A stretch of DNA of 64,000 nucleotides from QQVM01 sp964544885. GTDB taxonomy: Bacteria > Bacteroidota > Bacteroidia > AKYH767-A > 2013-40CM-41-45. The translations under genes were made by a program, and so were the position numbers. Numbering within the stretch: position 1 is the stretch's first letter; every line of letters begins with the position of its first letter. The notes beneath the pieces were generated by a model that did no database searches, was not told the origin of the DNA, and worked only from the letters and a program-made list of their open reading frames with translations. The stretch covers positions 62,001-126,000 of the forward strand of contig CAZJDX010000004.1 in the NCBI GenBank assembly GCA_964544885.1, given 5' to 3'. Of the stretch, positions 51,566 to 60,496 are shown one piece after another.

Positions 51566-53419
51566 TTATCTCTTTTTGGGAGGTTGAATTCCGCGTTCTT
51601 TAGCCATCGTTTCCAGTCTCTGCTGAAAGGACGATTTTTTCACCGGTTTTTTCTTGTTTTCCTGAATCTGGCGGTGTATGGCATCTTCGTCGATGAAAGC
51701 CTTGAAAAGGTATTGCTGTCCGAATCCGAAAATATTGCTCAGGAAGTAGTAATAGCTCAGTCCGGATGAATAATTATTAAAGAATCCCAGGAAAAATATG
51801 GGCATCAGGTACATCATCCATTTCATCTGGGGATTGGTTGCCGTTGCCATCTGCAGATTGACCTTTGTATAGATAATGGTGGAAATGGTCATCAGCAGGG
51901 TAAAGAGACTCACGTGCGCGCCGTAAAAAGGTATCTTGAAGGGAAGGTCCAGGATATTGTCATAAGTTGAAAGGTCAGTTGCCCAAAGGAATGGCTCCTG
52001 CCGGAGTTCGATGGAAGAGGGAAAGAAATTGAACATCGCGATAAGGATTGGCATCTGTAATAAACCGGGTATGCATCCTCCAAGCGGATTAACACCTGCC
52101 TTGCGGTAAAGTCCCATTACCTCTTGCTGTTTCTTCATCGGGTCATCCTTGAACTTCTCATTGATTTCCGTCATTTCGGGTTGCAGCACTTTCATCTTGG
52201 CCTGCGACTTGAATGAACCATAGGTGAGAGGAAGCAAGATGATCCTCACAAGAATAGTGAGCAGGAGGATGATGATCCCGTAGTTGAAATTGAAACTGTT
52301 GAGAAAATTAAAAGTGGGAATCACCAGGAACTTGTTTACCCATCCAAAGATGCCCCAACCCAGCGGTATCAGTTTCTCAAGGTTCAGGTCGTCGATTTTC
52401 TTAAGGGTCTGGTAATGGTTGGGACCGGCATAAAATCGCATGCCATAGCTCTCTTTTTCTTTGCGGTCATAAGGGAGGGAGAAGGAGGCGGACATGCTTT
52501 TTACATATTCACTGTTCTCATCGGTGATGGTTTCCACCACGGGAGAGTCAAAAGTTTCATCGGCGATCAGTGCGACTGTAAAGAAGTGTTGTTTAAAGGC
52601 GACCCATTTCACACGGGTCTTGAGACTTTCCTTTTCATCACTCGTCGGACTCAGGTAATCCACATCCTCCTCCGCGAAGCGGTAATAAATGGTGGCGCTT
52701 GCGCGCTCATTCTCCAGATTATTTTCTTTCCGTGTCAGCTGGTCTTTCCAGTCCAGATTGATATAAGAAGCATTGGAAGCTATGATATCCTGCATACCTA
52801 CCGCGTTGATTCTGAAATCCAGCAGGTAAGAATCTTCAACCAGGCTGTAAACGTATTCAATATACTTTCCTTCACCTGCAGGCAGGCGCATGCTTACTTC
52901 ATTGCTCTTTCCTGCCGTACCGGCCGACTGAAAATACAAATCTTTGGTATTGATGATCCTGTTGCCCGCGGAAAGGGACAGGTTGAATTCACCGGAATCT
53001 CCGGACATCAGGATAACCGGTCTTCCATCCCAGGTCTGATAATTCTTCAGTTCTATTCCTCTGATCCTTCCTCCATGGGAAGAGATCTCAACCTTTATCA
53101 GTTTATTTTCCAGACTGAGAATCTGTTCAACTCCTTCAGCGCCTCCTGCAAATTCGCCATACATCTCCTTATTGCGGTCAGGCGCGATACTGTCAGTTTG
53201 CAGAGAATCAGTCCCGGCCTTCTGTGAAGCGGTATCGCTGTAAGGTACCGTTGAGGAAGCTGCCGCAGCCATGGCTTCAAGTTTAGCCTGGGCCGCTGCA
53301 ACCGAGTCCCTGCGATCCTGCATGGCCCTGATCTCTTCTTTACTCGGCTGCGTATAAATCGTGTAGGCAATGATCAGCAAGCCTATTAACAACAAACCTA
53401 TTATTGACTGTCTGTCCAT
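51566..53419 (-). CDS. yidC: Membrane protein insertase YidC
   Basis: 617 residues. First helix at about 5-22 (IIGLLLIGLLIIAYTIYTQ), a large periplasmic domain (about 90-360), then the conserved five-helix core with NYGIIILLLTILVRIILLPLTYGSFKSQAKMKVLQPEM (the hydrophilic-groove arginine is in LVRIILLPLT), NPLGGCIPGLLQMPILIAMFNFFPSSIELRQEPFLWATDLS and SSGLSYYYFLSNIFGFGQQY, and a basic tail. It inserts and folds inner-membrane proteins with or without SecYEG. In many Bacteroidota yidC directly follows pyrG; here a 6.6-kb surface protein gene separates them. Confidence 0.96.
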   Translation of the reverse strand: MDRQSIIGLLLIGLLIIAYTIYTQPSKEEIRAMQDRRDSVAAAQAKLEAMAAAASSTVPYSDTASQKAGTDSLQTDSIAPDRNKEMYGEFAGGAEGVEQILSLENKLIKVEISSHGGRIRGIELKNYQTWDGRPVILMSGDSGEFNLSLSAGNRIINTKDLYFQSAGTAGKSNEVSMRLPAGEGKYIEYVYSLVEDSYLLDFRINAVGMQDIIASNASYINLDWKDQLTRKENNLENERASATIYYRFAEEDVDYLSPTSDEKESLKTRVKWVAFKQHFFTVALIADETFDSPVVETITDENSEYVKSMSASFSLPYDRKEKESYGMRFYAGPNHYQTLKKIDDLNLEKLIPLGWGIFGWVNKFLVIPTFNFLNSFNFNYGIIILLLTILVRIILLPLTYGSFKSQAKMKVLQPEMTEINEKFKDDPMKKQQEVMGLYRKAGVNPLGGCIPGLLQMPILIAMFNFFPSSIELRQEPFLWATDLSTYDNILDLPFKIPFYGAHVSLFTLLMTISTIIYTKVNLQMATATNPQMKWMMYLMPIFFLGFFNNYSSGLSYYYFLSNIFGFGQQYLFKAFIDEDAIHRQIQENKKKPVKKSSFQQRLETMAKERGIQPPKKR

Positions 53420-53440
53420 CAGGAATTTTTAGAGAGGCCG

Positions 53441-53448
53441 CAAAGATA
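53441..53448 (-). promoter_or_regulatory. Bacteroidota -7 box (TATCTTTG) for yidC
   Basis: An exact TAnnTTTG match 21 nt upstream of the yidC start, downstream of the terminator that closes the giant gene. It gives yidC an independent promoter. Confidence 0.45.
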
Positions 53449-53480
53449 AAAAAAAAGGCTTGCCTTCCCTGTTGGAATGG

Positions 53481-53515
53481 GTCCAAAAAAAAGCCGGAAG
53501 AATCTCCCGGCTTTT
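53481..53515 (-). terminator. Intrinsic terminator after the giant surface protein gene
   Basis: On the minus strand AAAAGCCGG, a 9-nt loop and CCGGCTTTT form a perfect 9-bp stem (53489-53497 with 53507-53515), followed by an uninterrupted run of Ts. It begins 17 nt after the stop at 53533. This is the clearest factor-independent terminator in the window and insulates yidC from the giant gene. Confidence 0.85.
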
Positions 53516-53532
53516 CATTAAATAATTTGTTT

Positions 53533-56500
53533 TTAATTCTTTATGAACCTGACCTGTCGTGGGTTTTCTGTCCTGTCAACATGATCGAGTTTCAGGTAAT
53601 ATACACCCGGTGAAAGTTGTTCTATATTGCTCTGAAGAATATTGGCGCCGCGCTGGGTTCCGAATCTTTCCCAACTGACCAGTTTTCCATACACATCCAG
53701 AATCTGCACATTGATCACACTTTCATATTCTTCAAAGAAGGAATAAGTGATGGTGGTTCTGGCAGGATTAGGATATACTGAAAGCGCGTCTTTGGTCTTC
53801 AGGCAGTTCAGGGCGACTATATCAGAAACACTTTCTGTTCCGTCTATATCCACCTGGCGTAATCTGTAATACACAACTCCGTTGCAAGGATCTTCATCCG
53901 TAAAATTGTATTCTCTTGTTTCGGTAGTAGTACCTGCGCCGTAACCATTGATCTGCGCGATCTTCACGAAATTTTCTCCATCATAGCTTCTTTCAAGAAT
54001 GAAGTAATCATTGTTGATCTCGGATGCCGTGATCCACTCACAACGGTTACCTCTTTCGGTATTCTCGGCCCGGAAGGAGATAAGCTCAATCGGAAGTGCG
54101 GTACCGAACTGCACCGTGGCAAAGTTGAAGAACCCGGTATTGCTTGCATCATAGGCATAACGGCGTGATGCAGGTTTTGGCGGAGGTGGGAAGGTCGGGT
54201 TACATGGACAGGTTGCTTCCATCGTCCAGCTTCCTGAACCGTTTACATCTTTCATAATGGTCAGTGCGGCGAATGATCCGGCTGCTCCGGCTGTAAAGAA
54301 GTCAATATAAGTACCTGCCGGAACAGCCAGGGTGGTAGCTGCGCTGAGAGTAACGGTGGTAGCCGTAACTGCCGTGATGGTGGCTCCGGGAGGAACACCA
54401 AATCCCAGTACATTCATACCCACACTCAGAGCAGGGAAACCGGGAGTCGCCGTTGATGCAAAGGTGAGTACGGTTCCCGGAGCGCCCTGCGCAACACTTA
54501 CGGCATGACTGATGGATGCCGGCGTAGCCGTTCCCACGTAGTTTGAATAGGTACGGTTGTACAAAGTCATGGTATAGGTACCCGTAGGAGTTGCTGTACT
54601 GGAAATGGTATTCCAGTAACCGTGATTCAGCGCCTGACGAAGACTCCAGTTATAGCCCGAACATTCAAGCGGCGGATAAACTCCGTTCACGAGCGGCAGG
54701 TTGGCTCCGCCCCAGCGCAGGAAGCGCATCAACAGATTATAAGGAGCGCTTGGAGGAGTGGTGAATTCAATATTCGCTCTCTCCCAACCGGTGATGGCAT
54801 CCCCGACAGGGAAATCATAACTGGCAACGCTGGTCCCAAAATAACGGCGCATCCATCCTTCAACATAACTGGCTGTATTTCCAATGGTCGAAGCGGCGCC
54901 GGCGGTATTGGTAATTACAACTTCATTCGTACCGGTAATGATCTTACCATTGGTAAGAGTCAAAACCCCCGCGGTTCCCAGTACCATATTGTTAAAGGCT
55001 CCGGCGCTCAACGTCACTGAGGAGTTGATCGTCTGGGCCATTCTCACATTGTTCAGCGTAAGAAGACTTCCATTATTGGTGAAGGTCTGTGGCGCCGCAC
55101 CTATAAAGGAAAGCATGGATCCGGCAGGTGACTGAAATGTTGAGGTTCCGTTGAAGTTCGTGAAGTTTCTTCCTATTCTCAGATCAAACCCATTGCAGTT
55201 AAATACACTCGTTCCGTTGACAGTACTAAAGTCCCTGGCAACCTCCACGATAGCATTCATCTGGACATTGCCACCGCTTTTATTGATGACAAGATTACCC
55301 ATTCTGCTTGTGCCGGTTATATTTCCGTTAATGGTTTGATTGGCACTACCGATAAATTCAATGATAGATGTTGGATCAGCAATTAAAGTCCCATCGTTTG
55401 TATAATTACCGCAAATCTGAAGAGTAACCCCTGCATTGATGGTGAGTGTGGCTCCGGGTCCGATATAAACATCCTTAACCTGCTCATTGGCTGTCAGTAC
55501 CGGTTGGTTCAGGGGACCGGAGTTAATATTCGCACTGGTCACGCAACTGGGCGTACCGCATCCTCCCCAGTTAGCCACATCCGACCAGGTGCTGTTGGCA
55601 CCGCCGGTCCAGCTTAAGGTGGCCGGTGAACCGAAATTCACCGGTGAGGAGGTGCCAAAGTCAAGGGTAAATCCGGCTGCAAGACCTGATGTATTATTGA
55701 TCATGAGCAGGTAAGTTTCACCGGCAGTGACCAGGATATCCTGTGAGAATGGAGGATTAACCGGCAGGCAAATGGTACAGGTTCCTATACTCTGCATTCC
55801 CGTTGTACCTGCCGTGGTGCTGTAATTACAAGCCGCAATGGTGGCTGCATTGCTCAGAACCTGGGCGCAGGCATTGGCTATGGTCGGATAGCTGGAAATA
55901 TTCCAAAGCACCCAGTCATAATTAATATTGCTGGTCGGGATGATATCAAAGAACAGGTTACCGGTTGTAGCGATGTTGAAAGTGAACCAGGCTGAATTAT
56001 TTTCTCTTGCACCTGTGGCTGGCACGCAGCCATAGGCAGTGGCTGTATTACCCAGGTCACAGATATTTCCTGCTCCCTGGAAGCCGGGACTTCCATAGGT
56101 TGTTTGCTGGGCGCAGATCTGTGTAGGCAGCACGCAATCCTGTTGCGGTATGGGTGCCAGCGGAATCGAATTATCATAAATCGTTATACCGAAGGTACCG
56201 GTGAGCGCATTTCGGCCGTCTACAACCACATAATAGGTTACGCCAGGAGTAAGACCTGTGGCAATCAGCTCAGAGGCAAAAGTGCTCACTCCGCATTGTG
56301 TATAGTCATCATTACAACTGACGGCGCCAAACGGTACGAGGGAGAAACAGAAAGCGCCCTGATAGATGGCTATTTGTGTATTGGTGAGCGTTCCAAGTGT
56401 GGTCCTTATTCTTACCTGTCCGGATGCAGGTGCTACGAAAGTATACCAAACCGTATTGAGTTCGCCTGCTCCTGAATTTGCCCAGCATGATGGGGCAGCA

Positions 56501-59500
56501 CCGGCGCCATCCGGAGGATAAGGTTCACTCAGACCATTACTGCAGGAATTATATCCGGTATAGGTCGTTCCCAGCGTGACCAACTGAGCGTTACAGGGAA
56601 GATCGTTGCTTGGCGGTCCAAGAGGACATGGGTCTGTCACACATATTTCAAAACCACCGCTGAGGCCGTTCTTCGCCCAGATCCTTATGTATAGTGTTTC
56701 ACCCGCTGTTCTTCCTGTAAGTGTAAGTGAGGGCATGGCTGGATTCACACTGCTGTTATCATTACATCCGATCTGCGTAAATGCCGTACTGCAACTGGCC
56801 GCTGAATAAACCGCCATCACCGCATCAGGGATGTTGATACTTCTTGTGTCAATGGAAACCTGGCCACTGGCGGGTACGGTAACCGAGAACCAAACATCCC
56901 TGCTGGTGGTATTGAAGTTTCCGCAGGTGGTGACCGTTGCCGGAACACCTGCCTGCACCGTGTTGGTGGCGCAAAGAGTAGTATAAGGTTTATAGATACA
57001 TCCGGCGCTTACTGAGAGCGGGATTGCCTGACATGGATTGTCATTGGGAACAGCCGTACTGCATGGAGTCTCAACACAGAACCCAAAATCACCTGTACGG
57101 GTAGTGTTACCATTCCATATCCAGTGTCTTACATAAAGTATTTCACCCGGTACCAGTCCGCCTAGTGAGATATAAGGCATCAGTCCCGGACCACTGAGGT
57201 CGTCGCAGGCAAGTTGTGTAAAGGTCGAGCAGTTGGTAGAACGGTAAACAGCCATCTGATCATCGGTAACACTGCCAGCGGCAGTAACAAAGTTCATGGT
57301 AGTAATTCCGGGAGGAACTACAACGCGGACCCAGGTATCATTACTTGGATTCCAGCCCGGCGCCCAGAAAGGATCGCAGTTTACCGGTGCGGGAATACCA
57401 GCCGTTACCGCAGTGGGTGTCTGACAACGAAGTGAGAGTGTGGTATAAGTATTACAGGTTCCAGTTGTAACAGGGAAGTCGTTTGTGATCTGGCAGGGTT
57501 CATCAGCCTGGTATGGATTGGGCGCAGAAAGAGGGGAGGTCTCATAGGCCGCCAACTGGAAGGTTCCTTCGTTAGCCGGCAGTGTTGATCCATATGGCCA
57601 GACTCGCAGCCATAAGGTCTCTCCCGGCGTGAGTCCTCCGCAAAGAGTTATCTCCGGTGCCAGTCCCGGTCCCGCATCATCATTGCAGGCCACCTGGGTC
57701 AGTGAGGTACAGGTTCCGCGATACACCTGCAGTACCGGATCACGCATACCGCCGGTGGTAGGACCGACCAGTCCGGTAATGGTAAGACCACCGGATGGAG
57801 GAACAATGATGCGGATCCATACGTCTATCCTCGGGGCGGTGGCGCAGGTATTTCCAGGCATACCGGTGGAAGTGGTAGCGCAAACATTGGTAAAGGTTGA
57901 ATACACCGGTACTCCTCCGGTAGTGACAGTCAATGGCGTGGCGCTGCAGGGTTCGTCGTATGAATTACAGGCGGAACTGAGACAGAATTCAATGCTTCCG
58001 TTAGACGCATTGTTTTCCGACCATACTCTGACCCAAACGACTTCACCGGGTGTTCTTCCGGTGAGAGCGACAAGCGGGAAGTTGGCATTGATACTCGAAC
58101 CGTTATCCGCGCAGGCGATCTGGGTAAATGGACCTGCGCAACTTCCGGCTGAATAGACCGCCATAGCCGCATTGCCCATTGGATTGGTAGCGCCGGGGCG
58201 GGTATCAATCACCACGTTACCTGCCGCAGGGATCGTCACACGGAACCATATATCCCCACCGTTATAATTTCCGCAGCTTGGAGCGGGAACTCCGGTGGTT
58301 GCCGATGCGCAGTTATTCGAATATCCCGCGGCTGTCCAGGTACAGGTCGCGCCGCCGACAGCAAGCATTGGTACACCGGCATCACAGGGATCATTATTCA
58401 CCGGAGCCAGTCCGGCAGTGGCGATCTGTAAGGTGAATGGGATACAAGGCGGGGTGCCGTTGTTGTCAACCACTATGTAATAGGTGTTTCCTACAACCAG
58501 ACTCACGGATGAAATACTTACCGAGTTGCCGGTAGAATTGTTTGATGCGAGACAAACAACACCAGCGGCGGTAGGACAATCGTTCAGAACGAAGATCCCG
58601 GGATTGGAACCCGCGCCTGTATTGGTCACGTTAATGGAAATACAGGAGTTGGCGATAGAGGTAGGAGTATAGGTATAGACAAAGTCTTCTCCGTTCATGT
58701 AACTGCTGCTGCAGCCATGAGTGGAGTTATAATCATTTACTGCTCCGCAGGTTGTCTGGCAGTTTAAAGTAAGCGGGAGTGTAGTGGAAAGAGCCGTTGC
58801 ATTGGCACAATTTGAGGCTCCGTAATTTTCCACGCAGATCTGGAATTCACCCTGTGCGGAGGCGTCGCCCGCAACACGAATATAGTACTGCGTTGCGTTA
58901 CAGGCATTGGCCGGATCGCTGATATCTAAAACAGCATTGTTCGCGTTAATGGTGCCTCCTGTGCTGGCACAACCCATGGATACCAGCGCGCCGCAGGCAC
59001 CGGAATATACTTCAACTGAAGTGGTAACTCCTCTGCATAAGGCTGCAAAATCTGTTGTGACCCGGAAGGAGGTGATGTTCGCCGGTTTGGTGAACCGATA
59101 CCATACATCATTGGTATTGCCTGCATCGCATGGAGCGGCCGGGGTACCTGTATTGGTAGCACCGATGAGAGTTCCAATGGTAGGCGTGCAGGCTCCGGCA
59201 GGGATGCTTCCCAGATTAACCGCGTTAGCACATTGATCGTTGGCGGGTACGCCTTTGTCAAAAGTGATGTATTGAACCTGGGTTATGACAGTATTAGCAG
59301 AACCCAGATTATTTATATTGGATGTCTCAACGGTTTTGGAAGCGCTTCCGTTCGTCCAGCCGGGCAGATTCACCGGAGCGGTGCTTTGCACGACGGAATA
59401 AAAATCACCTCCGCAGGTATCGGCAAAACCTATGCTGGCACCTCCTGAAGTTCCGGAATAAGGGCCGTATGCCTGTGGGAGAGTCGTTACGATAGGTTGA

Positions 59501-60117
59501 TAGAAATACTGTATCCTGCCTCTGTTAGCTACCGTGGTATGCGTGGAAGAATAAAAGCGAACGCACATCTTGGCAAGGTATGCTGAACCTGCATTCTTGT
59601 CCCAAACTACGTTCTGCCATTCCACATAGAATATTCCGTTAGCCAATCCCCCAATGGCACGGTATCCTGCTCCGGTGATGAGGTCATCCCAGAGTGGCGC
59701 GATCAGCGGGCCGTCTCCGGCAGGAATTGCTGTCAGATTATTGGCAGGCGTTGGACCAATGGGTGCAGGAGTACCAGCAGGCGCATTGGTAAGGATGATG
59801 AATCCGTTGGATGAAATGTGAAAGGCGCTATAATCCCTTCCTCCGAAATTCACGCTGAAGGCGGCCGTTCCGACTATGGCGATAGCGGGTGTGATCTGTT
59901 CATCGGTACCGGCAGCTATGGGTGAAGCCGTAAGTGCGCCGATGGTCGGATAAGCGATGTAGCCGTAGGTATCTGTATAGGTAATCCCTCGACCGGCCTG
60001 GGCAAAACTGGTGTTCCACTGAAGGGAAATCAGCGTGAACAAGGCAAATAAAGTTTTAAGGAGAGTAGTTTTTTTCCACATGGTCAGGTATGGCTTAGCG
60101 TATGGTTTTTTAATCAT
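53533..60117 (-). CDS. Giant multi-repeat surface protein with type IX secretion C-terminal sorting domain
   Basis: 2194 residues. The signal peptide ends near SFAQA (residue 41); an ATG at 60081 (residue 13) is an alternative start. After an N-terminal domain (about 45-290), about eight PPC-like units of 110-150 residues follow (to about 1490). Each opens with an NDxPC/DEPC motif, has a VWxRxxxPxSG strand, an IACNDxxG turn and LTGxTPGExLxVRVW. A beta-solenoid-like region rich in TINGNxTGT/LxxxNVRM follows (about 1510-1750), then a Thr-rich part. The last 80 residues (SVYPNPARTTITYSF ... YYLKL) are a T9SS type A sorting domain, so it is exported through the outer membrane and anchored or released. 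Cys-rich repeats suggest disulfide or metal stabilisation. No catalytic motif seen; adhesion or matrix role inferred. Composition is more GC-rich and repetitive than its neighbours. Confidence 0.9.
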   Translation of the reverse strand: MIKKPYAKPYLTMWKKTTLLKTLFALFTLISLQWNTSFAQAGRGITYTDTYGYIAYPTIGALTASPIAAGTDEQITPAIAIVGTAAFSVNFGGRDYSAFHISSNGFIILTNAPAGTPAPIGPTPANNLTAIPAGDGPLIAPLWDDLITGAGYRAIGGLANGIFYVEWQNVVWDKNAGSAYLAKMCVRFYSSTHTTVANRGRIQYFYQPIVTTLPQAYGPYSGTSGGASIGFADTCGGDFYSVVQSTAPVNLPGWTNGSASKTVETSNINNLGSANTVITQVQYITFDKGVPANDQCANAVNLGSIPAGACTPTIGTLIGATNTGTPAAPCDAGNTNDVWYRFTKPANITSFRVTTDFAALCRGVTTSVEVYSGACGALVSMGCASTGGTINANNAVLDISDPANACNATQYYIRVAGDASAQGEFQICVENYGASNCANATALSTTLPLTLNCQTTCGAVNDYNSTHGCSSSYMNGEDFVYTYTPTSIANSCISINVTNTGAGSNPGIFVLNDCPTAAGVVCLASNNSTGNSVSISSVSLVVGNTYYIVVDNNGTPPCIPFTLQIATAGLAPVNNDPCDAGVPMLAVGGATCTWTAAGYSNNCASATTGVPAPSCGNYNGGDIWFRVTIPAAGNVVIDTRPGATNPMGNAAMAVYSAGSCAGPFTQIACADNGSSINANFPLVALTGRTPGEVVWVRVWSENNASNGSIEFCLSSACNSYDEPCSATPLTVTTGGVPVYSTFTNVCATTSTGMPGNTCATAPRIDVWIRIIVPPSGGLTITGLVGPTTGGMRDPVLQVYRGTCTSLTQVACNDDAGPGLAPEITLCGGLTPGETLWLRVWPYGSTLPANEGTFQLAAYETSPLSAPNPYQADEPCQITNDFPVTTGTCNTYTTLSLRCQTPTAVTAGIPAPVNCDPFWAPGWNPSNDTWVRVVVPPGITTMNFVTAAGSVTDDQMAVYRSTNCSTFTQLACDDLSGPGLMPYISLGGLVPGEILYVRHWIWNGNTTRTGDFGFCVETPCSTAVPNDNPCQAIPLSVSAGCIYKPYTTLCATNTVQAGVPATVTTCGNFNTTSRDVWFSVTVPASGQVSIDTRSINIPDAVMAVYSAASCSTAFTQIGCNDNSSVNPAMPSLTLTGRTAGETLYIRIWAKNGLSGGFEICVTDPCPLGPPSNDLPCNAQLVTLGTTYTGYNSCSNGLSEPYPPDGAGAAPSCWANSGAGELNTVWYTFVAPASGQVRIRTTLGTLTNTQIAIYQGAFCFSLVPFGAVSCNDDYTQCGVSTFASELIATGLTPGVTYYVVVDGRNALTGTFGITIYDNSIPLAPIPQQDCVLPTQICAQQTTYGSPGFQGAGNICDLGNTATAYGCVPATGARENNSAWFTFNIATTGNLFFDIIPTSNINYDWVLWNISSYPTIANACAQVLSNAATIAACNYSTTAGTTGMQSIGTCTICLPVNPPFSQDILVTAGETYLLMINNTSGLAAGFTLDFGTSSPVNFGSPATLSWTGGANSTWSDVANWGGCGTPSCVTSANINSGPLNQPVLTANEQVKDVYIGPGATLTINAGVTLQICGNYTNDGTLIADPTSIIEFIGSANQTINGNITGTSRMGNLVINKSGGNVQMNAIVEVARDFSTVNGTSVFNCNGFDLRIGRNFTNFNGTSTFQSPAGSMLSFIGAAPQTFTNNGSLLTLNNVRMAQTINSSVTLSAGAFNNMVLGTAGVLTLTNGKIITGTNEVVITNTAGAASTIGNTASYVEGWMRRYFGTSVASYDFPVGDAITGWERANIEFTTPPSAPYNLLMRFLRWGGANLPLVNGVYPPLECSGYNWSLRQALNHGYWNTISSTATPTGTYTMTLYNRTYSNYVGTATPASISHAVSVAQGAPGTVLTFASTATPGFPALSVGMNVLGFGVPPGATITAVTATTVTLSAATTLAVPAGTYIDFFTAGAAGSFAALTIMKDVNGSGSWTMEATCPCNPTFPPPPKPASRRYAYDASNTGFFNFATVQFGTALPIELISFRAENTERGNRCEWITASEINNDYFILERSYDGENFVKIAQINGYGAGTTTETREYNFTDEDPCNGVVYYRLRQVDIDGTESVSDIVALNCLKTKDALSVYPNPARTTITYSFFEEYESVINVQILDVYGKLVSWERFGTQRGANILQSNIEQLSPGVYYLKLDHVDRTENPRQVRFIKN

Positions 60118-60496
60118 GGTATGGCGATTGAATGGAGATCATGGCAGCTTAACAGCCAATCACTCAATACATAATTTCAGAACCTCAAACTTACTGATTT
60201 TAGAGGCTCAAAGCAAGAAAAATATCTCTTGATTATCAACAGGTTGCCTCGTTTTTCAGGTGTATGTGAACGATCCTGATTCAAGGGTGAACGAATGCAA
60301 ATCTTGGGTGAAAACGCCGACCCTGTTTCAGTACAATTATTTCTGTATTGAGGAACATGAAGAAATGACCCCGATCCGGAGAATTGTTAATAAAAAAAAT
60401 GACGGATTTTGGTATTGATCCGGATGAATTCAAGTTCAATCACACATTAAAAAATCCTGAACAATACCCGTATCAACTTAAAGCAGAAAATAATTT
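60118..60496. other. Gene-free stretch between pyrG and the giant surface gene
   Basis: 379 bases. It holds the promoter of the giant gene at its left end. On the minus strand, about 75 nt after the pyrG stop, a weak hairpin (CGGAT/ATCCG arms at 60403-60407 and 60418-60422) is followed by a T-run (60392-60400) and may end pyrG transcription. No coding sequence or RNA gene that I can support. Confidence 0.45.
60186..60193 (-). promoter_or_regulatory. Bacteroidota promoter box (TAAGTTTG) for the giant surface gene
   Basis: An exact TAnnTTTG match 68 nt upstream of the start at 60117. Upstream, a minus-strand TTG (60214-60216) lies 20 nt away, the standard -33 spacing, and a TTTG (60209-60212) lies 15 nt away. 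It is the only box in the window with a plausible -33 partner. Confidence 0.5.

Noticed and set aside
52415..53227. 270-codon open frame on the plus strand
   Set aside because: It is fully antisense to yidC, a secure gene, and its translation shows no domain or signal; the opening arises from the codon bias of the real gene.
57629..58156. 175-codon open frame on the plus strand within the giant surface gene
   Set aside because: Antisense to the Thr/Gly/Pro-rich repeats, whose composition creates long stop-free opposite frames.
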